Source of the DNA: Pseudomonas lutea
GTDB lineage: Bacteria > Pseudomonadota > Gammaproteobacteria > Pseudomonadales > Pseudomonadaceae
DNA length: 64,000 nt
Reading direction: 5' to 3'
Assembly (NCBI RefSeq): GCF_000759445.1
Contig: NZ_JRMB01000001.1
Span: 1,116,001-1,180,000, forward strand
The notes under the pieces were generated by a model. It made no database searches. It was not told the origin of the DNA and saw only the letters and a list, made by a program, of their open reading frames with translations. Positions 52,530 to 62,102 of this stretch are shown one piece after another. Numbering within the stretch: the first letter of the stretch is position 1; the number at the start of each line of letters is the position of its first letter. A program made the position numbers and the translations under genes.

Positions 52530-52820
52530 ATGGCTTTATTGAGACGACTGGCGGAGCGTGATCGCCCTGCGCTGGGTTTCACCCTCGACGGGCAACCGGC
52601 CAGTGGCTTGCTGGGCGATACGCTGCTCACGGCGGTATTGACGGCTGAGGACTCGCTGCGCGGCAGCGACTTCAGTGGCGAGCCCCGTGCCGGGTTTTGC
52701 CTGATGGGTGCCTGCCAGGACTGCTGGGTCAAACTGGGTGACGGCCGCCGGGTGCGTGCCTGCTCGACGCCGCTGGAAGCCGACATGTGCGTGAACCGCG
52801 AACCGGGACGGCGCTTATGA
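52530..52820 (+). CDS. 2Fe-2S ferredoxin-like subunit of an opine-oxidase/HcnABC-type enzyme
   Basis: The 96-residue small subunit (LGDTLLTAVLTAEDSLRGSDFSGEPRAGFCLMGACQDCWVKLGDGRRVRACSTPL) binds one [2Fe-2S] cluster through CxxxxCxxC (FCLMGACQDC) and a later Cys. It matches the gamma-type subunit of hydrogen cyanide synthase, octopine oxidase and D-hydroxyproline dehydrogenase. The ATG at 52530 has GGAG 9 nt upstream. Its stop overlaps the next start (ATGA). Confidence 0.9.
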   Translation: MALLRRLAERDRPALGFTLDGQPASGLLGDTLLTAVLTAEDSLRGSDFSGEPRAGFCLMGACQDCWVKLGDGRRVRACSTPLEADMCVNREPGRRL

Positions 52821-54193
52821 ACACGCCAACCCCGCACGCTGCGAGCACGGTCATCATTGGCGCTGGCCCCGCCGGGATTCGCGCGGCACAAACCCTCGTG
52901 GCCCACGGCCTGCGCCCCTGTCTGGTGGACGAAGGCCTGCGCGGCGGCGGGCAGATCTACCGCCGCCAACCGGAGAATTTCAAACGTTCGGCCAAGGCGT
53001 TGTATGGCTTCGAGGCCGCCAAGGCCCAGGCCGTCCACGCCACGCTGGACCAGTTGCGGGCCGACATCGACTACCGCCCCGAAACCTTGGTGTGGAACGC
53101 CGAAGCGCGCGTTCTCGATACGTTGTGCAATGGCCGCGCCGGGCAAATCCCCTTCAAACACCTGCTGGTTGCCACCGGCGCCACCGACCGTATTCTGCCA
53201 GTGCCCGGCTGGACGTTGCCGGGGGTCTACAGCCTCGGTGCGGCGCAAATCGCCCTGAAATTTCAGGGTTGTTCGATCGGCCAGCGGGTGGTGCTCGCTG
53301 GCAGCGGACCGCTTCTGTATCTGGTGGCGTATCAGTACGCCAAGGCCGGCGCGAGCGTGGCTGCGGTACTCGACAGTTCGCCCTTCTCCGCGCAGACCCG
53401 CGCCCTGCCCGCGCTGCTTGGGCAACCCGCGACGCTTGCCAAGGGTATTTACTATCGAAGCTGGCTGACCGCCCACGGCATTGCGGTGCATCAAGGCGCG
53501 CAGTTACAGGAAATCGAGGGGCAACGTCGAGTTAGCGGCGTCACTTGGCAACAAGGCGGCCAGCGCAAAAGCCTCGCCTGCGACGCCGTGGCGTTCGCCC
53601 ACGCCCTGCGCAGCGAAACACAACTGGCCGACCTGCTGGGCTGTGAATTCACCTGGAGCGGGTTGAACCGCGCCTGGCTGCCGAGCCGCGACGGGGCTGG
53701 CCGCAGCAGTGTCGAAGGGGTTTATCTGGCCGGTGATGGCGCCGGGATCATGGGCGCGGACGCCGCTGAACTGGCCGGTGAACTGGCGGCTCTGACCCTG
53801 CTCAGTGATATCGGCCAGCGCATCGACCGGGCCCGCAGCGTTGAATTGCAGAGACAACTGGAGGCGATTCAGCGCTTTCGCCAGGGCTTGGAAACTGCCT
53901 TTCCATTCCCCGAAGACTGGGCCGCCAAGGCGCCAGACACCCTCATGGTGTGCCGCTGCGAAGAAGTCAGTGCCGGCGACATCCGCCAGACCGTGGCCGA
54001 AGGTCACTGGGAGATCAACCGGGTCAAGGCCATGTGCCGCGTCGGCATGGGCCGCTGCCAGGGTCGCATGTGCGGATTGGCCGCGACAGAGATCGTTGCG
54101 CACGCGTCCGGCCGCGATATCGCCAGCGTGGGTCGGCTGCGGGGGCAGGCGCCGATCAAGCCAATCCCGTTTGGTGTGGAGGCCGAACAATGA
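52817..54193 (+). CDS. FAD/NAD-binding subunit (OoxA/HcnB-like) with BFD-type Fe-S domain
   Basis: The 458-residue flavoprotein has an N-terminal dinucleotide-binding motif (TVIIGAGPAGIRAAQTL), a thioredoxin-reductase-like fold and a second Rossmann segment (VLAGSGPLLYLVAYQYAKAG). The FAD site is closed by GVYLAGDGAGIMGADAAELAG. The C-terminus carries a BFD-type [2Fe-2S] domain with VCRCEE and CRVGMGRCQGRMCG. It is the alpha/B-type subunit that links the amine oxidase half to the small ferredoxin. It overlaps the neighbour genes by 4 nt. Confidence 0.92.
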   Translation: MNTPTPHAASTVIIGAGPAGIRAAQTLVAHGLRPCLVDEGLRGGGQIYRRQPENFKRSAKALYGFEAAKAQAVHATLDQLRADIDYRPETLVWNAEARVLDTLCNGRAGQIPFKHLLVATGATDRILPVPGWTLPGVYSLGAAQIALKFQGCSIGQRVVLAGSGPLLYLVAYQYAKAGASVAAVLDSSPFSAQTRALPALLGQPATLAKGIYYRSWLTAHGIAVHQGAQLQEIEGQRRVSGVTWQQGGQRKSLACDAVAFAHALRSETQLADLLGCEFTWSGLNRAWLPSRDGAGRSSVEGVYLAGDGAGIMGADAAELAGELAALTLLSDIGQRIDRARSVELQRQLEAIQRFRQGLETAFPFPEDWAAKAPDTLMVCRCEEVSAGDIRQTVAEGHWEINRVKAMCRVGMGRCQGRMCGLAATEIVAHASGRDIASVGRLRGQAPIKPIPFGVEAEQ

Positions 54194-55398
54194 GCCAGCC
54201 GACAGAAGTGGATGCAGTTGTCATCGGCGGGGGCATTGTCGGTGCCTCGGCTGCGCTGTTCCTGGCCCTGAGGGGAAAACGCGTGGCACTGCTGGAGCGT
54301 GACTTTTTCGGTTCGCACTCCAGCGGCGTCAATTATGGCGGCGTGCGCCGTCAGGGCCGTCCGCTGTCGCAACTGCCGTTGTCCCAGCGCGCCCACGAAA
54401 TCTGGGGCGACTTGCGCGCTTTTATTGGCACCGATGGCGAATACGTGCGCTCCGGCCACCTCAAGCTGGCGCGCAGTGACAAGGACATGGCCTCGCTGGC
54501 CGCTTATGAACAGGCCACTCGCGGGTTTGGCCTGGATTTGCAGCTGCTTGACCACCGCCAGTTGCGCGCGCGTTTTCCCTGGGCGGGGGATGTGGCGGTC
54601 GGTGCGTCTCTGTGCGCCGATGACGGTCATGCCAATCCTCGCCTGGTCTCGCCCGCTTTCGCGTTTGCCGCGCGCCGCGCCGGTGCGCAGACTTTCGAGC
54701 AGGCGCACGTCACTCAGGTCAGCCACGATGGCCAAGCTTTTGTGGTGCAGACCGCCAACGCTCAACGCTTTTGTGCGCCGTGGCTGCTGAACTGCGCCGG
54801 CGCGTGGGCCGCGCAACTGGCTCAACAGTTCGGCGAGCCGGTGCCCATGCGCGCGGGGCATCCGGCGATGCTGGTGACCGAGCCGCTGCCGATGTTCATG
54901 GACGTCAGCACCGGCGTCGAAGGCGGCGGGATCTATGCGCGCCAGGTGGCCCGAGGCAATTGCGTATTGGGCGGTGGCCAGGGATTTGCGCTGGACCCCG
55001 CCACGGCGCGTCCCGGTCAGGCGGCCATTCTTGAGATCTTGCGAAACGCCGCGGAGTTATACCCTCCGCTGGCCGGTGCGCAGGCCATCCGTACCTGGAG
55101 CGGCACCGAAGGCTATTTGCCTGACCGCGAACCGGTGCTGGGTGCCAGTTCTACCCAGCCGGGGCTGTTGCATGGCTTTGGCTTCGCCGGATCGGGTTTT
55201 CAGATCGGGCCCGCGGCGGGGGAAGCATTGGCGCAAACAGTCTGCACCGGGGCGTCGAGCATCGACCTGACCGCGTTTTCGATTCAGCGTTTTCAATCAC
55301 AACCTCAGCCGCAACCGCAACTTCAACTGCCCGCCACCGCCGTGCGTTCCGGCACGGACAACGTCATTCCATTGCTCAGAGGAAGGTCGAACCCATGA
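54190..55398 (+). CDS. FAD-dependent amine/D-amino acid oxidase subunit (OoxB/HcnC-like)
   Basis: The 402-residue catalytic-type subunit of the DAO family has the FAD motif VDAVVIGGGIVGASAALFLALRGKRVALLER and GFGFAGSGFQIGPAAGEALA near the end. It would oxidise a secondary or primary amine such as an opine, N-methyl amino acid or imino acid. The C-terminus carries a Gln/Pro-rich tail (about residues 366-380). The start at 54190 overlaps the FAD/NAD subunit by 4 nt. The substrate is not deducible from sequence alone. Confidence 0.92.
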   Translation: MSQPTEVDAVVIGGGIVGASAALFLALRGKRVALLERDFFGSHSSGVNYGGVRRQGRPLSQLPLSQRAHEIWGDLRAFIGTDGEYVRSGHLKLARSDKDMASLAAYEQATRGFGLDLQLLDHRQLRARFPWAGDVAVGASLCADDGHANPRLVSPAFAFAARRAGAQTFEQAHVTQVSHDGQAFVVQTANAQRFCAPWLLNCAGAWAAQLAQQFGEPVPMRAGHPAMLVTEPLPMFMDVSTGVEGGGIYARQVARGNCVLGGGQGFALDPATARPGQAAILEILRNAAELYPPLAGAQAIRTWSGTEGYLPDREPVLGASSTQPGLLHGFGFAGSGFQIGPAAGEALAQTVCTGASSIDLTAFSIQRFQSQPQPQPQLQLPATAVRSGTDNVIPLLRGRSNP

Positions 55399-56447
55399 CT
55401 CAGATGAAACGTTTTGCCCTGACCGGCGCGTCCTGCCTGCCGCTCGCCCTGCTGCTCGGGTCTCTGCCGGCCCAGGCCGAGCCGACCCTGTATCTGGGCA
55501 TGAACGGCGGCACCATGGAACGCCTGTATGCCGACCATGTGTTGCCAGCGTTCGAGAAAGCCAACAACGTCAAGGTGGTCATCGTGCCCGGCACGTCTTC
55601 GGACATCCTCGCCAAGGCCCAGGCCAGCAAGGACAATCCGCAGATGCACGTGATGTTTCTCGACGACGGCATCATGTACCGGGCGATTTCCATGGGCCTG
55701 TGCGGCAAGCTGAACCCGAGCGCCGCGCTGGCGGACATTCCGGCCAAGGGCAAGATCAAGGAAGAAGCGGTGGCGGTGAGCCTTGGCGTCACCGGGCTGG
55801 CTTACAACAGCAAGATGTTCCAGGAAAACGGCTGGAGCGCGCCGACGTCCTGGGCCGATATGGCAGACAAGCGCTATAAGGAGAAGCTGGTGTTCCAGTC
55901 ACTCGCCTCCTCGACGTTCGGGCTGCACGGATTCCTGATGTTCAACCGGCTGCAGGGCGGCGACGAGACCAATGTCGAGCCGGGCTTCAAGGCGTGGCCG
56001 AAGACGGTCGGGCCCAACGTGCTTGAGTACATTGCCAGCTCGGCGAAGATTTCTGAAATGGTGCAGACCGGGGAAGCGGCCTTGTTCCCCCTGACACCGA
56101 CCCAGGTCACGGCGCTCAAACTCAAAGGCGTCCCGGTGGAGTACGCGCCGCCGAAGGAAGGCGCCGTGGTGCTCAACGTCGCCGAATGCACGATTGCCAA
56201 CAACGATCAGCCGGAACTGGCGCAGAAACTGGCGGCCTTTCTCCTGACCCCGGAAGCTCAGGCGCCAGCGCTGGAAATGGGCGACCAGATCCCGTCCAAC
56301 CCCAAGACCCCGACCACCGACAAGACCCGCGGTCAGGTTGAGGCGATGAACAAGTACCTGGAAACCGCCGTCACCATAGATTGGGACCAGGTCAACCAGG
56401 TCCGGCCGGAGTGGAACGCGCGCTGGAGCCGCACCATCGAGCGGTAG
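55395..56447 (+). CDS. ABC transporter periplasmic substrate-binding protein (PotD/spermidine type)
   Basis: The 350-residue protein has a signal peptide (LPLALLLGSLPAQA|EPT) and the extracellular solute-binding protein family 1 fold, with GTSSDILAKAQASKDNPQMHVMFLDDG and LGVTGLAYNSKMFQENGWSAPTSWADM. It delivers the substrate to the permeases encoded at the front of the operon. It is unusually placed last, after the three oxidase genes, and overlaps the preceding gene by 4 nt, so import and oxidation are encoded as one unit. Confidence 0.94.
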   Translation: MTQMKRFALTGASCLPLALLLGSLPAQAEPTLYLGMNGGTMERLYADHVLPAFEKANNVKVVIVPGTSSDILAKAQASKDNPQMHVMFLDDGIMYRAISMGLCGKLNPSAALADIPAKGKIKEEAVAVSLGVTGLAYNSKMFQENGWSAPTSWADMADKRYKEKLVFQSLASSTFGLHGFLMFNRLQGGDETNVEPGFKAWPKTVGPNVLEYIASSAKISEMVQTGEAALFPLTPTQVTALKLKGVPVEYAPPKEGAVVLNVAECTIANNDQPELAQKLAAFLLTPEAQAPALEMGDQIPSNPKTPTTDKTRGQVEAMNKYLETAVTIDWDQVNQVRPEWNARWSRTIER

Positions 56448-56509
56448 GACGGGCAGTTTGCGCGGAACCCGGCGTGCGCAGTAGTCAGTGGTGTGCTGAT
56501 CGTCCCCAA

Positions 56510-56910
56510 CGGCCTCTTCCCGGCTGAAGCCGGTCCCACAAGGGTCCGCGTCGCTGGCTGATCGTCCCCACGCTCCGCGTGGGAATGCCGCCCGGGACGC
56601 TCCGCGTCAATCGCTCTGACGCAGAGCGTCAGCAAATGCATTCCCACGCAGAGCGTGGGAACGATCGCAAGCACATGCGTGCCCCGTACGATCAGTTGTT
56701 CAGACCCCGCGCTGTCGCGCAGGCAACACAGTCCCTGTGGGACCGGCTTCAGCCGGGAAAGCGTCGGATGTTCCGCCGCAGATGGATAGCGTACTCAAGG
56801 GCCTCTTCCCGGCTGAAGCCGGTACCACAATGGTTGGCGTCGTTCCGCAACGCTGTAACCTATAAGCCGGTAGCCTGTAAGCCTGTAAGCCTGTAAGCCT
56901 GTAAGCCGGT
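56510..56910. repeat. Mixed palindromic repeats and an 8-bp tandem array
   Basis: The 599-bp gap after the substrate-binding gene holds TTCCCGGCTGAAGCCGGT-type arms at about 56517, 56737 and 56803. It also holds a 107-bp palindrome at 56560-56666 (GATCGTCCCCACGC facing GCGTGGGAACGATC) with an inner CTCTGACGCAGAG stem. GCCTGTAA is repeated four times at 56873-56904, flanked by diverged copies. No gene is supported here; the rest of the gap up to 57046 is unremarkable. Confidence 0.88.
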
Positions 56911-57046
56911 ACGCCGATAAGTCCGTAGGGCCTTAAGCCGGGAATCCTGAGCGCCGCTGACGGGCTCAATCCCACATCCGTTCCAACTATCACCGCCTCG
57001 TACAGTCACACAGTCATTCCCGCCCATTGACTGATGACGAATCCGG

Positions 57047-58417
57047 ATGAGTTTCATTCTTTGCATGACCGTCTTCGGTGTCCTGCTGATGCTGCTGGCA
57101 CTGACTTCTTCCTACCTGCGCTGGCTGCCGGTGACCACCTCGGCGGTGTGTCTGGCGTTTGGCGCGGCGATTGGCCCGTGGGGCCTGGACATCGCGCAGC
57201 TGGATGTGCGCGACGCGCGCCACTGGCTTGAACGGCTGACTGAAATTGCCGTGTTGTTTTCACTGTTCAACACCGGCATCAAGCTGCGTCTCCCACTGCA
57301 CCGGGGCGCCTGGTATTCAGCGTATCTGCTGGCCGGGCCAGTGATGCTGGCGACCATTGCCGGCGTCAGTCTGGTCGCGCACTACTGGCTTGAGCTGTCA
57401 TGGCCGATCTCACTGTTGCTCGGCGCAATGCTCTCGCCCACCGACCCGGTGCTGGCCGGGCTGGTACAGGTCAACAGCGCCCAGGATCTGGACCGGGTGC
57501 GCTTCGGCCTGTCCGGCGAGGCCGGGCTCAACGATGGCACGGCGTTTCCGTTCGTGATCTTCGCCTTGATGTTCATCACCCATGGCTTCTCGGATTTCAA
57601 CTGGACCCAGGCCTGGCTGCTGAAGAACATCATCTGGGGCGTGCCGCTCGGATTGCTGCTCGGCTATGGACTCGGCCGCGGCGTCGGCCACTTGATGATC
57701 TACCTGCGCATCAAGAACGCCGACAGTACCCAGTCGCCCAATGACTTTCTTGCCCTCGCGCTGATCGCCATCGCCTACGTGACCGCCGAAGGCCTTGGCG
57801 CCTACGGGTTTCTGGCGGTGTTCGCGGCCGGCATCGGCTTGCGCCATGCCGAGGTCAAGACCACGCAGTCAGAGGTCCCGGCCGAGCATGTGGCCATTCC
57901 TGTACTGGGCCACACCCACAGCGATCCCGAGTCGGCCATCATGGGTGATCGCGAATCGCTGTCGGACAGCCAGCTGGCGGCCGGGGTAATGATGGGCGAC
58001 ATGATGGTCTTCGGCAGCCTGGTGGAGCGCGCCATGGAAGTGTTGCTGATCACGCTGCTGGGCGCCGCACTCGCCACCTACTGGGACTGGCGCGCTGTCG
58101 GGTTGGGTCTGGCATTGTTCTGCATCATCAGACCGCTAAGCGTGTGGCTGATGATCAGCGGACGCCTGCTGACTCGGCCGCAGAAGGCACTGGTCGGCTG
58201 GTTCGGCATTCGCGGCATCGGCACCCTCTATTACCTGTGCTACGCGCTCACCCACGGCTTGCCGGCCGAAGCGGTACACACCACCATCAGTCTGACGCTC
58301 TCGGTGGTGGCGCTGAGTATTCTGGTACACGGCATCAGCATTCAGCCGCTGTTGGAGTGGTACGAGCGCAGCATCGCCGGTGACGCAGAGGCTGAAAAGA
58401 CCGACCGGGCGGACTGA
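57047..58417 (+). CDS. Cation:proton antiporter, CPA1 (NhaP) type
   Basis: The 456-residue membrane protein has about twelve helices. Its transport core has MLSPTDPVLAG (130-137) and GEAGLNDGTAFP with N162-D163, the ion-binding Asn-Asp pair of the CPA1 group. It exchanges Na+ or K+ for H+ at the inner membrane. A C-terminal half continues to an Arg/Glu-rich tail. It is a single gene with a hairpin downstream at 58509. Confidence 0.9.
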   Translation: MSFILCMTVFGVLLMLLALTSSYLRWLPVTTSAVCLAFGAAIGPWGLDIAQLDVRDARHWLERLTEIAVLFSLFNTGIKLRLPLHRGAWYSAYLLAGPVMLATIAGVSLVAHYWLELSWPISLLLGAMLSPTDPVLAGLVQVNSAQDLDRVRFGLSGEAGLNDGTAFPFVIFALMFITHGFSDFNWTQAWLLKNIIWGVPLGLLLGYGLGRGVGHLMIYLRIKNADSTQSPNDFLALALIAIAYVTAEGLGAYGFLAVFAAGIGLRHAEVKTTQSEVPAEHVAIPVLGHTHSDPESAIMGDRESLSDSQLAAGVMMGDMMVFGSLVERAMEVLLITLLGAALATYWDWRAVGLGLALFCIIRPLSVWLMISGRLLTRPQKALVGWFGIRGIGTLYYLCYALTHGLPAEAVHTTISLTLSVVALSILVHGISIQPLLEWYERSIAGDAEAEKTDRAD

Positions 58418-58508
58418 CTGGGTTTCAAAATCTCATCCGCTTCAGCTGGCATAGCCGCGTGATAGACAGTGTCGATGAAGCCATCAGAACAAGCGATTGG
58501 ACGCTACA

Positions 58509-58550
58509 GACCCCGATCGGTAGCGTGCTCACTAATTGATCGGGTCTTTT
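58509..58550 (+). terminator. Possible rho-independent terminator after the antiporter
   Basis: GACCCCGATC (58509-58518) pairs with GATCGGGTC (58538-58546) with one bulged C and is followed by TTTT. The loop of about 19 nt is long. It is the only structure noted in the 306-bp gap between the antiporter and the formate/nitrite transporter. Confidence 0.5.
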
Positions 58551-58723
58551 GGGCGCCTTCTGTCCTGCGGTTTAACGTCGCAGCGGCGCGCTCATCGGCG
58601 ATCGGCGCCGTGTCGGCTGACACCTTCGCGCAACAAGACTGGATGCTTGAACCCCTCCTTCATTACCGCGTCGCTGGCTCAGACAGTCGCGACGCCGTTC
58701 ATTGCGTGCGAGCCCGGAAGCCT

Positions 58724-59551
58724 ATGTCCATCAATACTCCCCAGCAGATCGCCGAGATCACCATCGAAGCCGGCGTGAAGAAGTCTCACATGGCCACTCC
58801 GGCGATTCTGGTGCTGGGTTTTCTGGCTGGCGCGTTCATCGCCCTGGGCTTTTTGCTGGACATCCACGTCAGCACCATGATCCCGACGCAATGGGCCTCG
58901 CTGGGTAACCTGCTGGGCGCTGCCGTATTCCCGATTGGCCTGATTCTGGTCATTCTGGCCGGTGGCGAGCTGCTGACCGGCAATATGATGAGCCTGCCAA
59001 CGGCCATGTTCGCCCGGCGCATCCCGTTATCGGCGGTGGTCCGCAACTGGGCGCTGGTGACGTTGGCCAACCTGCTCGGCGCGCTGTTCGTCGCTTATTT
59101 CTTTGGTCACGTCCTGGGCCTGACCGAAGGGGCCTATCTGGCAAAAACCCTGGCCATCGCCAAAGCCAAGGCCAGCGCTGACTTTTCGCAGGCCTTTATT
59201 TCCGGCATTGGCTGCAACTGGCTGGTGTGTCTGGCGGTCTGGTTGTCATATGCGAGCAAGGACGTCACCGGCAAGATCCTTGGCATGTGGTTCCCGATCA
59301 TGGCCTTCGTCGCCATCGGCTTTCAGCACGTGGTCGCCAACATGTTCGTGATCCCGGCGGGGATTTTTGCCGATGCCCTGAGCTGGACCGATTTCGTCGA
59401 AAACTTCGTCGCGGTGTTCCTGGGCAACGCCGTGGGGGGTGCAATTTTCGTCGGGCTCGCGTATTACGTGTCCTATTCCAAAGCCATTCAGGCTTCGGCC
59501 ACCGGCGCCCAGGCGGCGGTCATCGAACCACAGGCTGCCGGGAAGATTTAA
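58724..59551 (+). CDS. Formate/nitrite transporter family channel (FocA/NirC)
   Basis: The 275-residue protein has six membrane helices and the FNT motifs [22 protein letters not shown] and the second-half pore region [40 protein letters not shown] channels pass formate or nitrite as weak acids across the inner membrane. The start at 58724 is preceded by GGAAG; the in-frame region upstream looks non-coding. It lies 76 bp before moaA, and the pairing with molybdenum cofactor synthesis favours nitrite or formate metabolism. Confidence 0.92.
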   Translation: MSINTPQQIAEITIEAGVKKSHMATPAILVLGFLAGAFIALGFLLDIHVSTMIPTQWASLGNLLGAAVFPIGLILVILAGGELLTGNMMSLPTAMFARRIPLSAVVRNWALVTLANLLGALFVAYFFGHVLGLTEGAYLAKTLAIAKAKASADFSQAFISGIGCNWLVCLAVWLSYASKDVTGKILGMWFPIMAFVAIGFQHVVANMFVIPAGIFADALSWTDFVENFVAVFLGNAVGGAIFVGLAYYVSYSKAIQASATGAQAAVIEPQAAGKI

Positions 59552-59627
59552 CGCCGTACTCGCGGGCCGTCTATGCAGATGGCTCGCGCGCTGTTTCTGC
59601 CACGCAACACGCTGTCGAGAGGAAGTA

Positions 59628-60626
59628 ATGTCAGATCGAGTCCTGATGGACAGCTATTCACGCAAGGTTGATTACGTCCGCCTGTCGGTCACTGATCGCT
59701 GTGATTTCCGCTGCGTGTATTGCATGGCCGAGGAAATGACCTTCCTGCCGCGTCAGCAGATCCTCTCTCTCGAAGAAATCCATCAAGTGGCCGAGCGCTT
59801 CGTTGCGCTGGGCACCAAAAAGATTCGCCTCACCGGCGGTGAGCCGCTGGTGCGTTCCGGTATCGTCGGATTGTGCCGCAGCATCGCCGCCCTGCCCGGC
59901 CTGCGCGAACTGTGCATGACCACCAACGGCTCGCAACTCGACAAGCTCGCGGTGCCATTGTTCGAAGCCGGCCTCAAGCGCCTGAACATCAGCCTGGACA
60001 GCCTTGACCCTGCGCGTTTCAAGGAACTGACCCGCACCGGTGACCTGAGCAAGGTCATTGCCGGGATCGACGCCGCCAACGCGGCAGGCTTTCAGCGCAC
60101 CAAACTGAACTGCGTGGTGATGCAGGGGCGCAACGATCACGAGATCAACGACCTGGTGGCCTTCGCGATTGATCGCGGCGTCGACATCACCTTCATCGAA
60201 GAAATGCCACTGGGGGTTATAAGCGAGCACAGCCGCGCCGAGTCGTTCTTCTCCAGTGAGCAGGTGCGCGAGCGTATCGCCGAGCGCTACACCCTGGTGC
60301 ACTCCACCGAGTCGACTTCCGGGCCGTCGCGCTACTGGCGGGTGGCCGAGGCGCCGAATATCCGCATCGGCTTTATCTCGCCCCACAGCCACAACTTCTG
60401 CGCAACCTGTAATCGAGTGCGCGTCACGGTCGAGGGCCGCCTGCTGTTGTGCCTGGGCAACGAACACTCGGCGGATCTCAAAGCCGTGCTGCGGGCCAAC
60501 CCCGGGCAACCGGAGAAGCTGGAAAACGCCATCGTTAACGCCATGCAGCTCAAGCCGTGGAAGCACAACTTCGAGCTCAACGACGATGTGCAAGTGGTGC
60601 GCTTCATGAACATGACCGGGGGCTGA
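59628..60626 (+). CDS. moaA: MoaA, GTP 3',8-cyclase (molybdenum cofactor synthesis)
   Basis: This radical SAM enzyme makes 3',8-cyclo-7,8-dihydro-GTP, the first step of molybdopterin synthesis. The 332-residue protein has the SAM cluster cysteines C25, C29 and C32 (CDFRCVYC) and the C-terminal second cluster ([22 protein letters not shown]). It also has the TGGEPLVR and ISLDSLD motifs. It ends in GG (NMTGG), the usual MoaA C-terminus. GAGAGGAAG precedes the ATG. The molybdenum hydroxylase at 33408-36130 would need its product. Confidence 0.96.
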   Translation: MSDRVLMDSYSRKVDYVRLSVTDRCDFRCVYCMAEEMTFLPRQQILSLEEIHQVAERFVALGTKKIRLTGGEPLVRSGIVGLCRSIAALPGLRELCMTTNGSQLDKLAVPLFEAGLKRLNISLDSLDPARFKELTRTGDLSKVIAGIDAANAAGFQRTKLNCVVMQGRNDHEINDLVAFAIDRGVDITFIEEMPLGVISEHSRAESFFSSEQVRERIAERYTLVHSTESTSGPSRYWRVAEAPNIRIGFISPHSHNFCATCNRVRVTVEGRLLLCLGNEHSADLKAVLRANPGQPEKLENAIVNAMQLKPWKHNFELNDDVQVVRFMNMTGG

Positions 60627-60675
60627 GGGCTTCCTGAAGCTCCCCCCCGCTCAGGCGCAGCTGAACCGTCGCGCC

Positions 60676-61005
60676 CTAGCCTTCCTGCACCAGGGTTTCA
60701 AACGCTTCTTCAAGGTCGCTTCCGCGAGTGGGCCTGACCAATCTCAACACTTCCTGCCCGTCACGCATCCACACCAGCGTGGGCCACAGCTTCACTCTGA
60801 ACGAACGCCCCAATTGGCGACCGCTGCCATCTTCGATCTTGATGTGCCGCACCTGCGGGTAATCGGCGGCGACCTTCTCGATCAACGGCTGCGCCGCGGT
60901 GCAGTGCCCGCACCAGTTGGTGCCGAAGTCGACCACGACGCAACCGGGCATGGCATCCAGTTCGGCGCGCGACAGGGTTTCGGGGAGATAGGGTTCGGTG
61001 GGCAT
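60676..61005 (-). CDS. Thioredoxin-family protein
   Basis: The 109-residue thioredoxin fold has the redox motif WCGHC (C32 and C35) in VVVDFGTNWCGHCTAAQPLIEK and the cis-Pro segment VKLWPTLVWM. The motif has GH, as in protein disulfide isomerases, where classical thioredoxin has GP. There is no signal peptide, so it is cytoplasmic. It is convergent with moaA. Confidence 0.9.
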   Translation of the reverse strand: MPTEPYLPETLSRAELDAMPGCVVVDFGTNWCGHCTAAQPLIEKVAADYPQVRHIKIEDGSGRQLGRSFRVKLWPTLVWMRDGQEVLRLVRPTRGSDLEEAFETLVQEG

Positions 61006-61169
61006 GGCGGTGCTCTCTCTCTCTGCCAGGACGATGTTGTCAGTCTAGCGACGCGTGTTGCCGATGGGTATCGCCAGCACGCTTGAGTTTGCAGGCCGGC
61101 ATCCTGGTTGGCCAGGCATCGGTGTGCCGACGGTTACCGCAACCGTCGGCACACGCCCTTACAAGCGGG

Positions 61170-61991
61170 TCAGCCCTGGATGAAGCCCAGCAGGATTTCG
61201 TTGATCTCTTCATGCTGCACGGTGCACATGCCGTGGGAGCCGCCTTTGACGACGTGCAGGGTCGAGCCTTTGACCAACTCGTGGCTCTTGTAGCCAGACG
61301 CGGCAATCGGCACGATCTGGTCGTCGTCGCCATGCAGGATCAGAGTCGGCACGTCGATTTTTTTCAGGTCTTCGGTGAAGTCGGTTTCCGAGAAGGCCTT
61401 GATGCAGTCGAACTCGCCCTTGACGCTGCCGAGCATGCCGATGGACCAGAACGAGTCGATGGCGCCCTGTGAGGTTTTCGCGCCGTCGCGGTTGAAGCCG
61501 AAGAACGGAACGGCGAGGTCCTTGAAGAATTGCGAGCGGTCGGCGGTGAAGCCGGCGCGGATGCCATCGAAGACGTCCATCGGCAAGCCTTCGGGGTTGG
61601 CCGCGGTTTTCAGCATGATCGGCGGTACGGCGCCAATCAGCACGGCTTTGGCGACGCGGGCAGTGCCATGGCGGCCGATGTAGCGGGCGACTTCGCCGCC
61701 GCCGGTGGAGTGGCCGATCATGATGGCGTCGTTGAGGTCCAGCGCTTCGAACAGTTCGGCGAGGTCGTCGGCATAGGTGTCCATGTCGTTGCCTTCCCAG
61801 GTCTGGCCGGAGCGACCGTGGCCGCGGCGGTCGTGGGCGATGACGCGGTAGCCTTTCTGGCCGAGGAAGAGCATTTGCGCATCCCATGCGTCGCCGTCGA
61901 GCGGCCAGCCATGGGAGAAGACGATCGGCTGGCCGGTGCCCCAGTCTTTGTAGAAGAGTTCGGTGCCGTCTTTCAGGGTCAGGGTGGACAT
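61170..61991 (-). CDS. Alpha/beta hydrolase (chloroperoxidase/arylesterase type)
   Basis: The 273-residue protein has the lid-less esterase/perhydrolase layout: oxyanion region [16 protein letters not shown], nucleophile S95 in GHSTGG, acid in [12 protein letters not shown] and His in KGGSHGMC. It is a soluble cytoplasmic hydrolase of unknown natural substrate. The start at 61991 ([20 protein letters not shown]) is the family's usual N-terminus. It is a single gene. A 165-bp gap separates it from the thioredoxin gene downstream. Confidence 0.92.
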   Translation of the reverse strand: MSTLTLKDGTELFYKDWGTGQPIVFSHGWPLDGDAWDAQMLFLGQKGYRVIAHDRRGHGRSGQTWEGNDMDTYADDLAELFEALDLNDAIMIGHSTGGGEVARYIGRHGTARVAKAVLIGAVPPIMLKTAANPEGLPMDVFDGIRAGFTADRSQFFKDLAVPFFGFNRDGAKTSQGAIDSFWSIGMLGSVKGEFDCIKAFSETDFTEDLKKIDVPTLILHGDDDQIVPIAASGYKSHELVKGSTLHVVKGGSHGMCTVQHEEINEILLGFIQG

Positions 61992-62102
61992 GGGGCGCAA
62001 TCCTCAAGAGGGGGTTTGGGGGAAGGTTGAGCGTAGTCGGTGATTCAGATGCTGGATTGCTGATATGTGCTTGTTTGCGTATGGCAGGGTCTGAGGCAAA
62101 CC

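Noticed and set aside
50888..53494. 868-codon minus-strand frame opposite the ABC and oxidase genes
   Set aside because: It crosses several real genes on the other strand and is made of low-complexity His/Gln/Arg sequence typical of antisense frames in high-GC DNA.
58418..58723. FNR/Anr box upstream of the formate/nitrite channel
   Set aside because: A single TTGAT half-site is present without the second half at the right distance.
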